From NCBI RefSeq assembly GCF_026914185.1, contig NC_070561.1:558001-622000 (forward strand): a DNA stretch of 64,000 bases. Direction: 5' to 3'. Made by a program: the position numbers and the translations under genes. This document shows positions 10,351 through 21,617 of this stretch, one piece after another. The DNA comes from Puccinia triticina (taxonomy: Eukaryota; Basidiomycota; Pucciniomycetes; Pucciniales; Pucciniaceae). The first letter of the stretch is position 1. Each line of letters opens with the position of its first letter. Below the pieces are notes generated by a model. That model saw nothing but the letters and a program-made list of their open reading frames with translations. It was not told where the DNA came from and made no database searches.

Positions 10351-10914
10351 TAATGGACACCAAAGTGGGGGACCTATAACAGCGACGATGCTGTGTGAGT
10401 GACACGACAAACAGAGACAGCGGAGATGGTGGAGGCACACCTATAACAGCGACGATGCTGTGTGAGTGACACGACGAACAGAGACAGCGGAGATGGTGGA
10501 GGCACACCTGGAGGACCGCGGAGTGAGAATGGAATGAGTTACGAGGATGATAATATGAGTAATGAGATGAATGAGAAAACAAAGCAGCGATACTAACCTA
10601 TAACAGCGACGATGCTGTGTGAGTGACACAACGAACAGAGACAGCGGAGATGGTGGAGGCACACCTAAGGGACAATCAAGTGGAGTGTGGTGAGAAACAA
10701 GTGAGGAAAGACAATGAGAGGAATATATGAGGCATACCTGGAGGACTGCGGAGTGAGAATGGAATGAGTTACGAGGATGATAATATGAGTAATGAGATGA
10801 ATAGAGAAAACAACGTGGGGGCGGAAGTGTTTGAACTATATACATCTCTGCTGTATCATCATCTAACCCTAACCTAGATGATCCAGGTCCGCAGCTCCGA
10901 GCTGTGCCTCAATA
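10351..10914 (-). repeat. 5' LTR of young copia element
   Basis: Same length and internal repeats as the 3' LTR. Its inner edge (…CCATTA) is followed by GGTTATGAGCCCAG, the position expected for the primer-binding site; the matching tRNA was not identified. Confidence 0.9.
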
Positions 10915-11404
10915 ATCCCCACCCACTATTACACCATCATGTGACTCCTTGAACCACTACTCTGACCACATGGCTGTTTCATCCTATAGAAGTAGAATGT
11001 TCTATGCTTCCCTGCAGGTTATCCTTGTTTCCTCATGGCTCCTCTTTCTTGTGTATATAAACTGGGTTGTTTTCCTCTTCATTTATTCCCCATCAGATCC
11101 TGTCAAAGTAATTCAGATCACTGGTCACCATTCACTAGCCTAGCTTATGCCATTAAATCAGAGTGGACAAGCTTGATAAGTCTATGCCAAATATATCAGG
11201 TTGGACAGACTTTACATTACCTTTAACTTGCTATTAGATTAGTAGAAAGTAAACCCTTAGACAAACCTCAAGAATCCTCTATAGCCACACCTTTCCATAA
11301 GAGTCCACACTCTTATATTCTTTTTCTTGTTCCCAGAGAGGCAGCCCATTAAAGCACCATTCCCTCTCCAGCTCTATTCATCCCAAGAGTAGTTCCACAC
11401 CGTT

Positions 11405-12349
11405 CAAGATAAAAATATGTGGCCTATGTAGGTTTGAACTTGAAGGCCAGATGCAGGGCTTCAATTTGGCATCTGGGCGGCCCATTTGGCTCACAGGATG
11501 CTATGGTGGTGTGGTGTTGAAGTTTGACACCAGCCAAATGGGTTGAGGCGGTCCTCAGCGCTCACGCCAAATTTCCCGGCTTACATACTCCCAAGTCCCT
11601 CCTTCGGAGGCTCGCGCTTCGCGCGAGGGGCGCCAGCCTGCCAACTCAGAAGGAAGGACTGACTAAGTTCGGGTTTCCACGGGGAAGGGCCCCAAATATC
11701 GAGGACACCAACCGCGTTTCCACTCGGCCAGCTTGCTCGCGTCCAGTCTCCCACTAACTTAACACAAGTCCCCCCTGGTGGGAGCGCTGTGGCTGGCGGC
11801 GAAGCCGCCCCTCCCGCAGGGAGGGACTTGTGCATTATCCCAAATTTTACGCGGGAGCAGAAAGTTCATTTGGCTGAGAGGTTTCTAAAAATTTTATAGC
11901 TCCTCCCCCAGCCTCTCCACCAATATGCCCTATCTGTACCCTATGCTACTTTTCTTTCTCTACATTTTGGTCTACTCAGATTTTTTCTATCTCAATCTGT
12001 TGACCTTTTCAAAAGATCAAAAATGCACAAGTCTTCCAAATGAGGCTCCACTTGTTTGGGACTCCAGGAGTTGTTTTTCTGGCTACAAGATAGATAAGTG
12101 GCTCAAATTGATTGCAAGAACAGAACCTACAGCTCTGTGTATTCAGTTTTTCCATATTGGTTGGGATTTTTAGTGTAGCAGATCCTTTCTGCTCCTGCTT
12201 AAATCAAGACATAACTCATAAGCCTCTCCTGCGGAGAGCCCTCCGGGCGGGGTCCCCCGGACCCTCCGTTCAAGAGGCTTAGTTAAGCTAGAGTCTCCCA
12301 GAGGCTTTTGAAGATTTCTAGGTAAATAGCTCCGAGCAGCAAACAGTCG
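11405..12349. other. Intergenic; GC-rich fold-back segments
   Basis: No recognisable gene. About 11590-11830 contains inverted GC-rich blocks (aagtccctccttcggagg near the left, gcagggagggacttgtgc near the right), and 12215-12285 another (agcctctcctgcgg ... tcaagaggctta). These may be small fold-back elements. The promoter of the ABC transporter must lie here, but no element is clear. Confidence 0.4.
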
Positions 12350-15300
12350 ATGGCCTCATCCACCCTGCTATCCTCCACCCAGCCTCTGCTCAGCCAACAG
12401 TCGGCCATCACCAACAACCAAGAGCATCAGCAGGAGGGAGACGAGGATGATACTGACAGAACGTCCCAAGTCGAGCCTCACTCGAGCACCAGCATCACTC
12501 TGGATGGCCACCACCCTGGCCCCCAGGGCCTGCTTGACCCCGCTCAGCAAACTATCTGCACCCAATTCCTTCTCAGTCGCTTAACCCAGTTCGAAGACGC
12601 CGCTCTCAAATGCCAGGGTCTCCCGATCAGGTACAGGGATCTTTCCGTCTTCAGCTCCAAGATCGACCATGAGATTGTCGAAAGTCTGCCTCGGGCAATC
12701 TGTCGCAGCCTCACCCGGCCACTGGCGTTGGCCCACAAGCTTTGGGTGAAATCCAGCAGCAGTCTGACTAGCTGTTCCAAGTCGAATGACCACCGGCCAT
12801 CGGGGAATATTCAGGCCCAGATCCCCATCCTGAGCAACATCGACGGGCTCATCAACCAGTCCGAGTTACTCTTGGTTCTTGCCCGACCCAGGGGTGGCAT
12901 GACTTCCCTCCTACGCGCCCTCTCGCTCAACCATCAAAGCTTCTCGGCAGTGTCCGGTCACCTCGACTTTGGATCCCTGTCCAGCGAGCGTCTCGAGTCT
13001 CTCGGCCTGAAACCGCTGATCACGATGATCGAGGAGTATGACGAACACTTGCCATCCCTCAAAGTTCTCGACACCTTGGCTCTAGCCGCAAACTGTCGAA
13101 CGCCCAAATCTAGACCCCACCGGATCAGTCGCGCCGACTGGGCGAAATCCGAGCTTATCAATTGGTCCACCATCTTTGGCTTCTCGTCATCCACCCTGGG
13201 TACTTGCATCGGCTCAGAAGCAATACGAGGCGTCAGCGGCGGCGAACGCAGACGCGTGAGCATCATCGAAGGCCTGTTGACACGGGGCGCGGTGCTCTGC
13301 CTCGATAATGCCACCGCCGGTCTCGACTCGGCCAACTCTTACCACCTCATCAAGTCTCTCAAAGAATGGTGTAAGGTCGACCGGACGAGCGCGGCTATCG
13401 GCCTAAGACAGGCAAGCGATGGTCTCTACAGCCTCTTCGACAAGGTCTCTGTTCTCCATGATGGACATCAAGTGAGTGATTAGGCTTGGATTTGTATGTA
13501 GATTCTATTTCTGTAACAACATTCTAACATCTGCAAGTAGTTTAGGGTGTAAGCTGATATTTTGGAAGTTTTGTTGCGCTCAGATCTACTTCGGACCAAC
13601 CGCCGAGGCCGTGGGCTACTTCGAAGAGCTCGGATTCCTGCACACCCCAAATCAGCCGATTGCGGACTTCCTCTGCTCAGTGACTGACCCTTCGACAGCA
13701 AAAGCCCGGCAAGGCGCTCAGATCCCTCGGAGCCCAGCGGAGTTTGTTGCCGCCTTCAAACGTTCAAAGCATTTTGCCAACCTAAAGCTAGAGATGATCA
13801 AATATGATAGTCGTTACCCATCCTCAGGTGCTGCTCAACATCTAATCTCGTCGGTCCCTGCCGAGAAAGATGCTTTTGTCGGCGCAAGGTCGCCCTGGAC
13901 GAGCAACTATTTCCGACAACTCGCTTATCTCACCTCACGCCAATATGCACTGATCAGAGCCGATCTAAGACCGTATATCACCAAGACAATGATCAACTTG
14001 CTATTGTCGGTTGTCATCGGAACGTTATTCTATCAGCTACCAAAGACAACCGAAGCGGCTTTCTCAAGAGGCTCGGTCTTGTTCCTCTCGGTCTTGTTCA
14101 ATGGATACCTGCAGCTTTCCGAATTGGGTAACACTCTGATGGGCAGACAGATCACTCAGAGACACGGCAAATTCGGGTTTTACTCCCCCGGGGCCCTGGC
14201 GCTTGCACGGACGTTGGGCGACATACCATTGATCACTGCTCAAGTGTTGATGTTTGCTAGTATCACTTATGGACTTGCCGGATTGCAAAAGGATCCTGTT
14301 CGATTTGGGACCTATATCCTCCTCGGTTGGTTGATTTACATGAGAATGTTCCCTTCAACCTGCTGTTCTACGATACTGATTGGCAACACACAAATACCCA
14401 TCAGTCGACGCAACCGCAATCAACCTGACAGCTGTATTCAGGATGCTTGCCGCAGTGTCATCCTCATTCGACGAAGCCATGAGATATTGTGGAGTGGTGC
14501 TGAATCTCTTCGTTATGTATGCATGCGATTTTGTTGGGTCGTTTTCCGACTTAATATTCTGAGCGCTATCTGACCGTAATTCCGCGTCCCTGGTATCCAG
14601 CTTCGGAGGTTACTTTATCCCAACCCCGTCGATGGGATCAAAGCTCAAGTGGATCCGATATTATTTGGATCCTATCTCCCATGCATTTGATGTAAGCTTG
14701 ATTTCGACAGAATCCTTGATTTGAATCCTGAAAGTTGCCCAGAGTGTTGAATCAGAATTCATCCAGGCGGTGCTTTCGAATGAGTTTCACGGCTTAGAGC
14801 TGCAATGTTCTCCTCAGCACATTATACCGCGCGGACCATCCTACAACGATCCTACATACCAAACGTGTTCATCACTGGGATCCAGGCCCAATTCACTGGT
14901 TGTATTGGGAGATGATTACTTATTCAAATCCTACGGATTCGAGTATCGTCATTTGTGGTATAATTTAGGTATGATCATCGGCTCGAGTGCAGTCATTCTG
15001 ATGCTCAGTGTGTTCTTCACGGAATACATCTGCTTCACCAAGTTTGGATCAACCAAACTGTTCGAGAATTCCGCCTCGGTGAGGAGCAAGCTGCGATGGA
15101 TGGAGAAGACGCTTCAGCGAGAAAGTGAAAGCACGGAAGAAGGCGTCGTAGTTGATCGCCAAACCCTTAGCGAAAGAGTGCGACTTGCAAGTATGGCTTC
15201 CTGCGCTGAAGATGAAGACCCGTCAGGTTCAGCACAATTTGAATCGGCCGTGCTGACGTTCAGCGAGCTGAAACTGAGTGTCAAAGACCAAAGTGAAACG

Positions 15301-17910
15301 CGAATTCTGTTGAATGAAGTCACTGGTTACTTCCAACCGGGTGAATTAACCGCACTGTGAGTTAGGCTCTACAACCTCGGGCTGTTTCAACTACGCTTAC
15401 TTAACAAATTACATTTCGAATCTTACCGCATCTCACGCGCTCGAAGCATGGGAGAATCTGGATCAGGGAAGACTACTTTGTTAAATGCGTTAGCCGGACG
15501 GGCCAACTATGCTCAGATGTCCGGAGAGCTATTACTTGATGGCAGGCTGCCGACCGCTGATAGTTATCGGTCGATCGGATATGTTGAACAAACAGACTGT
15601 CACGGTGCGCGTGTGTTCTTTGGCGTTCAACGATCATGAGAACCCAGCCTGATATTACTCCTTTCCAGATCCATATGCGACGATCCGAGAGGCTCTAGTT
15701 TTCTCTGCTCTCCTAAGACAACCTAGATCGATCCCTCGCTGGGCCAAGTTGGCGGATGTGGACCGGATCATCGGATGGCTCGGCCTGAAAGAGCTAGAGG
15801 ATGCAATCATCGGGACCCCCAGTGCAGGATTGGGCTTGGAGGACCGCAAAAAGCTCAGTATTGCTGTCGAGCTCGTGGCGCGACCAAAGATTCTGTGCTT
15901 GGATGAACCCGTTAGTGGGATGGACTCTCAATCCGCAACGCACATCATCCAGCTCCTCCGCAGGCTGGCCTCGCAATCCAACCTTACTGTCGTCGTCACC
16001 GTGCACCAACCATCGGTAGAAATATTCGAGAGCTTCGACCAATTGATCCTCTTGCAGAGGGGTGGCAAATTGGCGTATTTTGGCCCACGAGCTCGGGCAG
16101 TGGCTTACTTCGAAGCCCAGTCTACACGCCAATGTTCACCTACCCAACATCCAGCAGAATATTTAATTGACTCGGTGAGAAAATCACATGCTAATGAGGA
16201 TCAGCTAAATTATCGGGATTGGCACTTGTCTTCTGAACATCAAGCGACGGTAGAAAAGATTGGGCAGCTGAATTCGGATGCTTTTAGTCTGGACCAATCC
16301 ATCTTTAACAACCAAAGAGGAGGAGTGGTGTACGCGGAGATCAAGGAACTTACTAAGCGATTCTCGCGGCATTTTTGGCGAGATAGTTCGTTCGGATTCA
16401 CCCAAATCTTCACCGCGACGGTCGTCTCGATCCTAATCGGATTAAGCTTCTTCCAACAAGCTTCGTCGTCGGATTCGGTGGGGAGCAAGAGGACGACGAG
16501 CTTGATGGGCCTCCAAAACCAAGTTTTCAGCGTCTTCTTGATCCTCTTCCTCCCCCCCGTCTTCATGAACCAATTGATCGCCAAATGGTTTCAGTTCAAG
16601 GCCATCTATGAAACCCGCGAGAAACTCTCGGGCTCTTATCGCGAACTCAGCTTGGTCATCGGCTTCTTCCTGGCCGAGTTACCTTACAGCATCCTCGCAG
16701 GATTCATCTTTTGGACGATTTGGTTCTTTTGTCGTAAGGCCTTCTCATTTCCTGGTTTGATTGTCTCTCTATCTGTCTTTTGACTTTTTCGTGGATTTGG
16801 TTTCGATGCAGTGGGTTTCAGGATCGAATTGGAAGTAATTGGTTTCAGTAAGTATTCATTGTTGAGAGACTCTATTTCTCTCCAGACCAATACATATCGA
16901 TTATCCTGACTCTGTTGGTGAATATCTAAAACAGGTCTTCTGGCCGTCCAGATGTTCTTTTTCTTCCAGGTGAGTAAATCCGTAGATACTCGCTCGGCGA
17001 TTCAGACTTATTCGCATGATGATCCGGACATCAACCCGATCTCATGGCTCTCCGGGTTGATCGGCATGTATTTAGATGACGTGGGCGATTTGGATCGCTG
17101 CGTTGGCGCCGACGATCGGCATCGTTGCCAATCTTCTACCATTCTTCTTGGTTTCAATGGAAGCCTTCAACGGCAGCTTGCTGTCAGTTTTATTCCTTTC
17201 TGACCCAACTGATGTATCCAAGCTTGTGCTGAAGTTTTACGCTGGAATTATCATTACACCAACTCAGGCCGTATGATCAAATGCCAAGTTACTGGAGGTG
17301 GATGTATTGGGGTAAGCCACCATTTTGGACCAAGTTTGTAGTATAAGGAAAAGGGGCATTGTATCAGATGTTTTATTGATTGGTAATGGTTGTTTACTTT
17401 GCGTTTTCAAGTCTCGCCGTTCCAATGGTACGTCAAGTCGGTACTTTCCATGGTGCTCCATGGCCAAACGGTCAATTGCCAACCCGGCGAATCAGTCTCA
17501 TTCCTCGCACCCAAATCCGCCAGGTAAATACGTATGATTTGTCGAGGAGAATGACCGGGTTGCTAACTTTTCTTTTTGGTGTTCGTAAATGAAGTTGTGA
17601 GGAATACTCTCGCGAGTTTGTCCGCACCCATAGCGGATACTTGATGGGTGCGCCGGACAGCAGTGGATTAGGCCATTCAGCCCGAAGACCGCAGAGCTGT
17701 GGATACTGCGGATACTCGACTGGGGATGAATTTCTATCAGACCGATTCAAGACTGAGTTTGGTCAGAGTTACCGATCCTTGAAGGTCTTCGGGATCTACT
17801 GTCTTGTCAACTTTTTCCTCATCTTCATCTTTATCATCCCTAAGTCAGGCGGGATTTCCCGCTTTAACCTTGCCAAGAACCTCAAAACTGTCGCCCACAA
17901 TCGGCGATAA
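12350..17910 (+). CDS. PDR-type (ABCG full-size) ABC transporter, 13 exons, ~1510 aa
   Basis: ATP-driven exporter of the plasma membrane, pleiotropic-drug-resistance topology (NBD1-TMD1-NBD2-TMD2). NBD1 has signature VSGGERRRVSI and Walker B AVLCLDNATAGLDS, but its Walker A is unusual (LARPRGGMTSLLRAL). TMD1 includes MGRQITQRHGKFGFYSPG. NBD2 has an intact Walker A (MGESGSGKTTLLNALAG), Walker B ILCLDEPVSGMDS and switch His in VTVHQPS. The C-terminus ends FIIPKSGGISRFNLAKN. Exons: 12350-13471, 13584-~14340, ~14405-14516, 14601-14691, 14767-15356, 15447-15604, 15669-16733, 16812-16847, 16935-16969, 17076-17182, 17268-17311, 17412-17523, 17595-17910. All junctions are in phase except intron 2, where no GT donor keeps the frame. 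Length is normal for the family. The substrate is unknown. Confidence 0.9.
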
Positions 17911-20900
17911 CCTGCTGTTGCATTTATTCTCTCTCAATGTCTGTTTGATGGCTGCTCTTTCGCCCCCCTACCATCCGTTGTTGTTGTACTCTAGCTATGG
18001 CATATTTATCTCACCTCCACCACTATAGAGCCAATATACATGTGTATGTACATATCTAGTTCGTTTGTGTTTATGCCGCGAAAAATGCTTGCTTAATATC
18101 CATGAAGTGGCTAGAAAAATAGAATGAAAGACCAGAAACTGCCATGTGATTGGATCAACGCTTGTTGAGTATTTCTGTCGAAGTCTCCCCATTATCTTAT
18201 CTCGTCAAAACCAAAACCAAAACCATTCTATTCGATTCTATATGTGACAACAGATAGAGACAAAATCAAGATATGTGTGAAAATGTGAAAATCATTTCAT
18301 TTCCTCCTGAAAAGTGTTTGATCAAGCAAGGGAGATTGGAGGGAATATCAGGCATTGAAATGATCAAATATGGCAATTTAAACCCTATGAGATTGTATTT
18401 TTAAGCTGGTTTAATCAGGTGGGGTGGTCCACCTGTCTGATTCTGATTTAGGACAATACTCAGTACACTACTGGAGTGCCAGTTTTTGACCCAATTTCCT
18501 GTACACCGCAAAAGCTAGGTTATTATTGCCACATTTTTTTTAAACAAAAAAAAATCATTCTTGTCACACACTTCCCCCACCTCAACAAAGCCACTGGTGG
18601 CATTTTTTTCCAATGCTTGCCGGGCAGCCAGATTGACTTACGTCGTATCCTATGTATTTTCTGGCGTGAGTTGTGGTGGGTGGATGTGGTTTCTCCCCCC
18701 TGTGTCCATGCACAACACCCAAATGTTGGGCGCTTCTGCCACCAGGCTTCATGTGGTCATGCTGTACAGCCCTCCATAATCTTTGCAAATACTGCCGGAA
18801 TTGCTTTTCTGCTGCTTCCAGGTTTTCTCCCTTATCACCTTGGTCTGAGATCTTCTCTGAGGGGTCGGCCCTGGTCGGCAAGTTCCGGCTGTTCTTTTCC
18901 GCAAAGATCTGCATGGTACCAAGTTTGTTTAATTTTGACTGGAGGATGGTTCTTGTCTGTTTTTACACGGGCACCGGATTTCTTCCAGCAGATGCGCAGC
19001 AGCAACCAACGTTAGTCACGACAAACTGAGCTTCAGTTTGGAATCTTGACTTCAGGTATTGAAATTCTTAATCGCGACGCAATCCGATTCACAGCCTTAG
19101 CTCTCCTCATCAGATCCAGGCACGTGAACTAATCGAATTATTAGTCACGGTACGCCCACTGGCACGGAGGTATGAGTTGTGGTGAATCATAAATCTATAT
19201 CCGACCTCATCCGACAGAGTCACAGACTCTACTTACCACCGGCTATATACTCCGGTATCGCCATGGTGAGAAGTCGGTTTACAGCCGTTCCAGAAAAGGA
19301 TGGCATCTCGAGTAAACAGATACAATTTATTTATGATCCCAAAACAGTGCAAAATAGGAGCACACTAATGTTTGGCTGGTAGAGCTTGAAATCTTCAACG
19401 TGTGTTACCCCTTGCACCCTAAATAGCCATAGTGCCTGCGGCTCGTGGTAGGTTGGCCATGCAAATCTCAAATGGAAGATCTGTGAGGTTCTCATCAGAT
19501 TTTCTCCTTTCCGCACCTTCCGCACCCTGCCAGTGCAAACGCAAAGTAAAGTTTCCCTGGGCTTGGAACACCGGCCCCTCCCGGCGTGATCAGGAGTGCT
19601 CGTGGAAAAATGCGAAGATCAGTTTGATCGCCTCCACGTCTCTTGTGTTTCCAAAACGCACTTAGGGGTATTTTTGTACACTCAGCGGCGCTCCCCCACC
19701 CACCAGATTCCCGGAAGATACGTACCGGTAAGTACTCATGGAAGGGCGATTGACCTTATTTTATCATTTTCACACCGCCGCTGAGATGCCAAAATTACAT
19801 TCAACATTTAACATTTGTGATGATTCCGCATACTGCCCTACTTCAGCTTTCATGGTCCCCACCCGAGTTTCCTGTGTTCTTAGCCTGATTCCAGAATAGA
19901 AAGGAGTTGCCCTACCTGGTTTGTCAAAACTTCCACAGGCTTTCTGATTATGAGGTTACAGTAGCTCCCTCTCGGCTTGTCATAATGACGCCTTAAGTAT
20001 GTTAAGCTCGCGTTCTCGCAGAGCAACAGGGCTCGAATGAAAACTCAAGACAGGAAGACGACAGTGGCAATGAATATTTAACATTCAAACTGAATGGGAT
20101 TTCAATCTGGGATTGATAGTTATGAGTTTTGTGTCGTAATCACGCCCGACCATAATGCTGCGCCGACGATGGACTCTTTCGCAATACACACTGATCACGC
20201 CAAATATAAGACTGGCTCAGAAGTATTTGCAAATCAAAGTTCCAAAGAAGACACCCGCCTTGGTACTGACTCGTAGACTTAGCCCGGTGGGCAAATCTGG
20301 GAGGTATCCAACGTAGCTTGCGCCTAGCTGTGGTCAATCTGCTGAAAAGAAACACGTCACTGGCACGCTGCAGTTACAACATGTCACACTGCGACGGTTT
20401 CATTTGGGCACTGACCTGAAGAAAACAGCTTAGAGTCTGGACGCGGCGTACATAAAGTTATGGCAAGCTGAACCTTGGCATCTAATCTCGATGAGATGGA
20501 GAGTGCACAATTTATGTATTTAAATATAACTTTCCATTAACGCTAATTCTAAAACACGTTTTCTAAGTTTGAAGAAAGTTGGAGGCCGCCGCAGAGGAAC
20601 TGTGAGGTTTTGCCTGAAGCGGAACTTGGAATGTATGATACGCCTGTGGATTCAGGAGGGAATGTCACCCGATAGAGCTATACGGAATGACTCACCAGCG
20701 GTGCAGTTGCTATGCACACGGGGGAGTGCGACTACTGAGCGAGATGGCCGGTTGATGGGCTGAGTCTTTTGAAGTTGCTCCGATTTGAATGGTCTCACCC
20801 GTGAAGCCGGCCTAGCTTTTTTTACATAAATAAAATATTTATTCAACTCACAGATGCGGACCATATACGTTTGTCGATGCCACTGCCAGTCCAATCTGTC

Positions 20901-21617
20901 CACCACGACATGGCAAAAGGCTCAAGATCGCGTGCACCTCCTCGCGTGTCAACCCCGTTGTCACCTAAAAAGGGGTACATACCACGAGGCATTTATGATG
21001 ATTAACAACCAAAAGATTGGGTTTCGAAAGATTGGGTTTTGGGTTACTTAATCACAACAGCGTCCGCCAAAGCTGGCCGCTGAAACGATCGTCAAGTTGA
21101 CCTAGTTTCTGCTTAATTGGCTCCGGTAGGAGAAACACAGTCTCCTCTCGCCATACGTATGCATTAAGCGGTTGAGCGAATCACTCCTGTATCTTGGATT
21201 TTTTTGACCTTGCGCTGTTCTGGGTCCTCTCGGTCCTCCACCAACCCACAAATTTTGCCATTTTTTTCTATTTTGACGCATACTCTCTGCAAACCTTTCG
21301 TGTTGGGAAGACATGACACACACTGAAAGCTAATGATCGACTCCTTGATCTTCTGATGGGGCTGAGCCGACCAGCCCCCTGGAAAAACGGCTATATAATG
21401 AGTGTCTTGGCCTGACTTCTCCGTCCCCAACAGCACTGAAGACTTTCTACCCAATTCACTTGCAACCTCTTTGATAACCTTACGGCTTTCTGTCATAAAC
21501 GTCTGTCCCTCAGCTAAGCTCATCAGGATATCGAAGCTTCCTTCTTGCTCTTATCGAGTCAGCCGTTGTTATCAAAAGTAGAGAACACATACCGAATAGT
21601 ACAGCTTAAACTGCAAG
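17911..21617. other. Intergenic, no gene recognised
   Basis: Several ORFs of 60-180 codons occur (for example 18476-19015), but none shows a domain, frame-consistent splice sites or plausible composition. A short aaaacc run is at about 18206. Some of this may be old transposon sequence. Confidence 0.4.

Larger units (their letters stand above)
7153..10914 (-). mobile_element. Young non-autonomous Ty1/copia element: gag-PR-IN, no RT
   Basis: Two 564-bp LTRs (7153-7716, 10351-10914) differ at only about three positions by eye. The target-site duplication ATCCC (7148-7152, 10915-10919) is proven by the empty copy at 38.98 kb. The interior encodes gag and a pol that stops right after integrase, immediately before the polypurine tract. 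RT and RNase H are absent, so the element would need them in trans. The LTR ends are TATTGAGG...CCATTA instead of TG...CA. Low LTR divergence implies recent movement. Confidence 0.92.
6595..11399 (+). repeat. Solo LTR, interrupted (copy 1 of 2)
   Basis: A ~1037-bp sequence beginning (T)GTGGTAAGCC and ending AGTAGTTCCACA, flanked by CCGTT on both sides (6591-6595 and 11400-11404). A nearly identical uninterrupted copy sits at 38430-39467 with its own flank duplication (TCGGT). Ends, duplication size and an internal TATA box (tgtatataaactggg, about 11056) fit a solo LTR. Copia element 7153-10914 is inserted inside it. The short ORFs it contains are not supported as genes. Confidence 0.85.

Noticed and set aside
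7243..10845. Paired 110-134-codon minus-strand ORFs in 7052-7647 and 10343-10845
   Set aside because: They are identical because they lie in the two LTRs and read through LTR tandem repeats; not genes.
7153..10914. Canonical TG...CA ends for the young copia LTRs
   Set aside because: TGAGGC...TGTCCA fits internally, but the empty site and polypurine tract place the ends three bases further out on each side.
11590..11830. Second Helitron terminus (ggcggcgaagccgcc hairpin)
   Set aside because: No CTRR within the expected distance and no Helitron coding sequence nearby.
18476..19015. 179-codon plus-strand ORF
   Set aside because: No domain; overlapping ORFs of similar length occur in other frames, as expected by chance.
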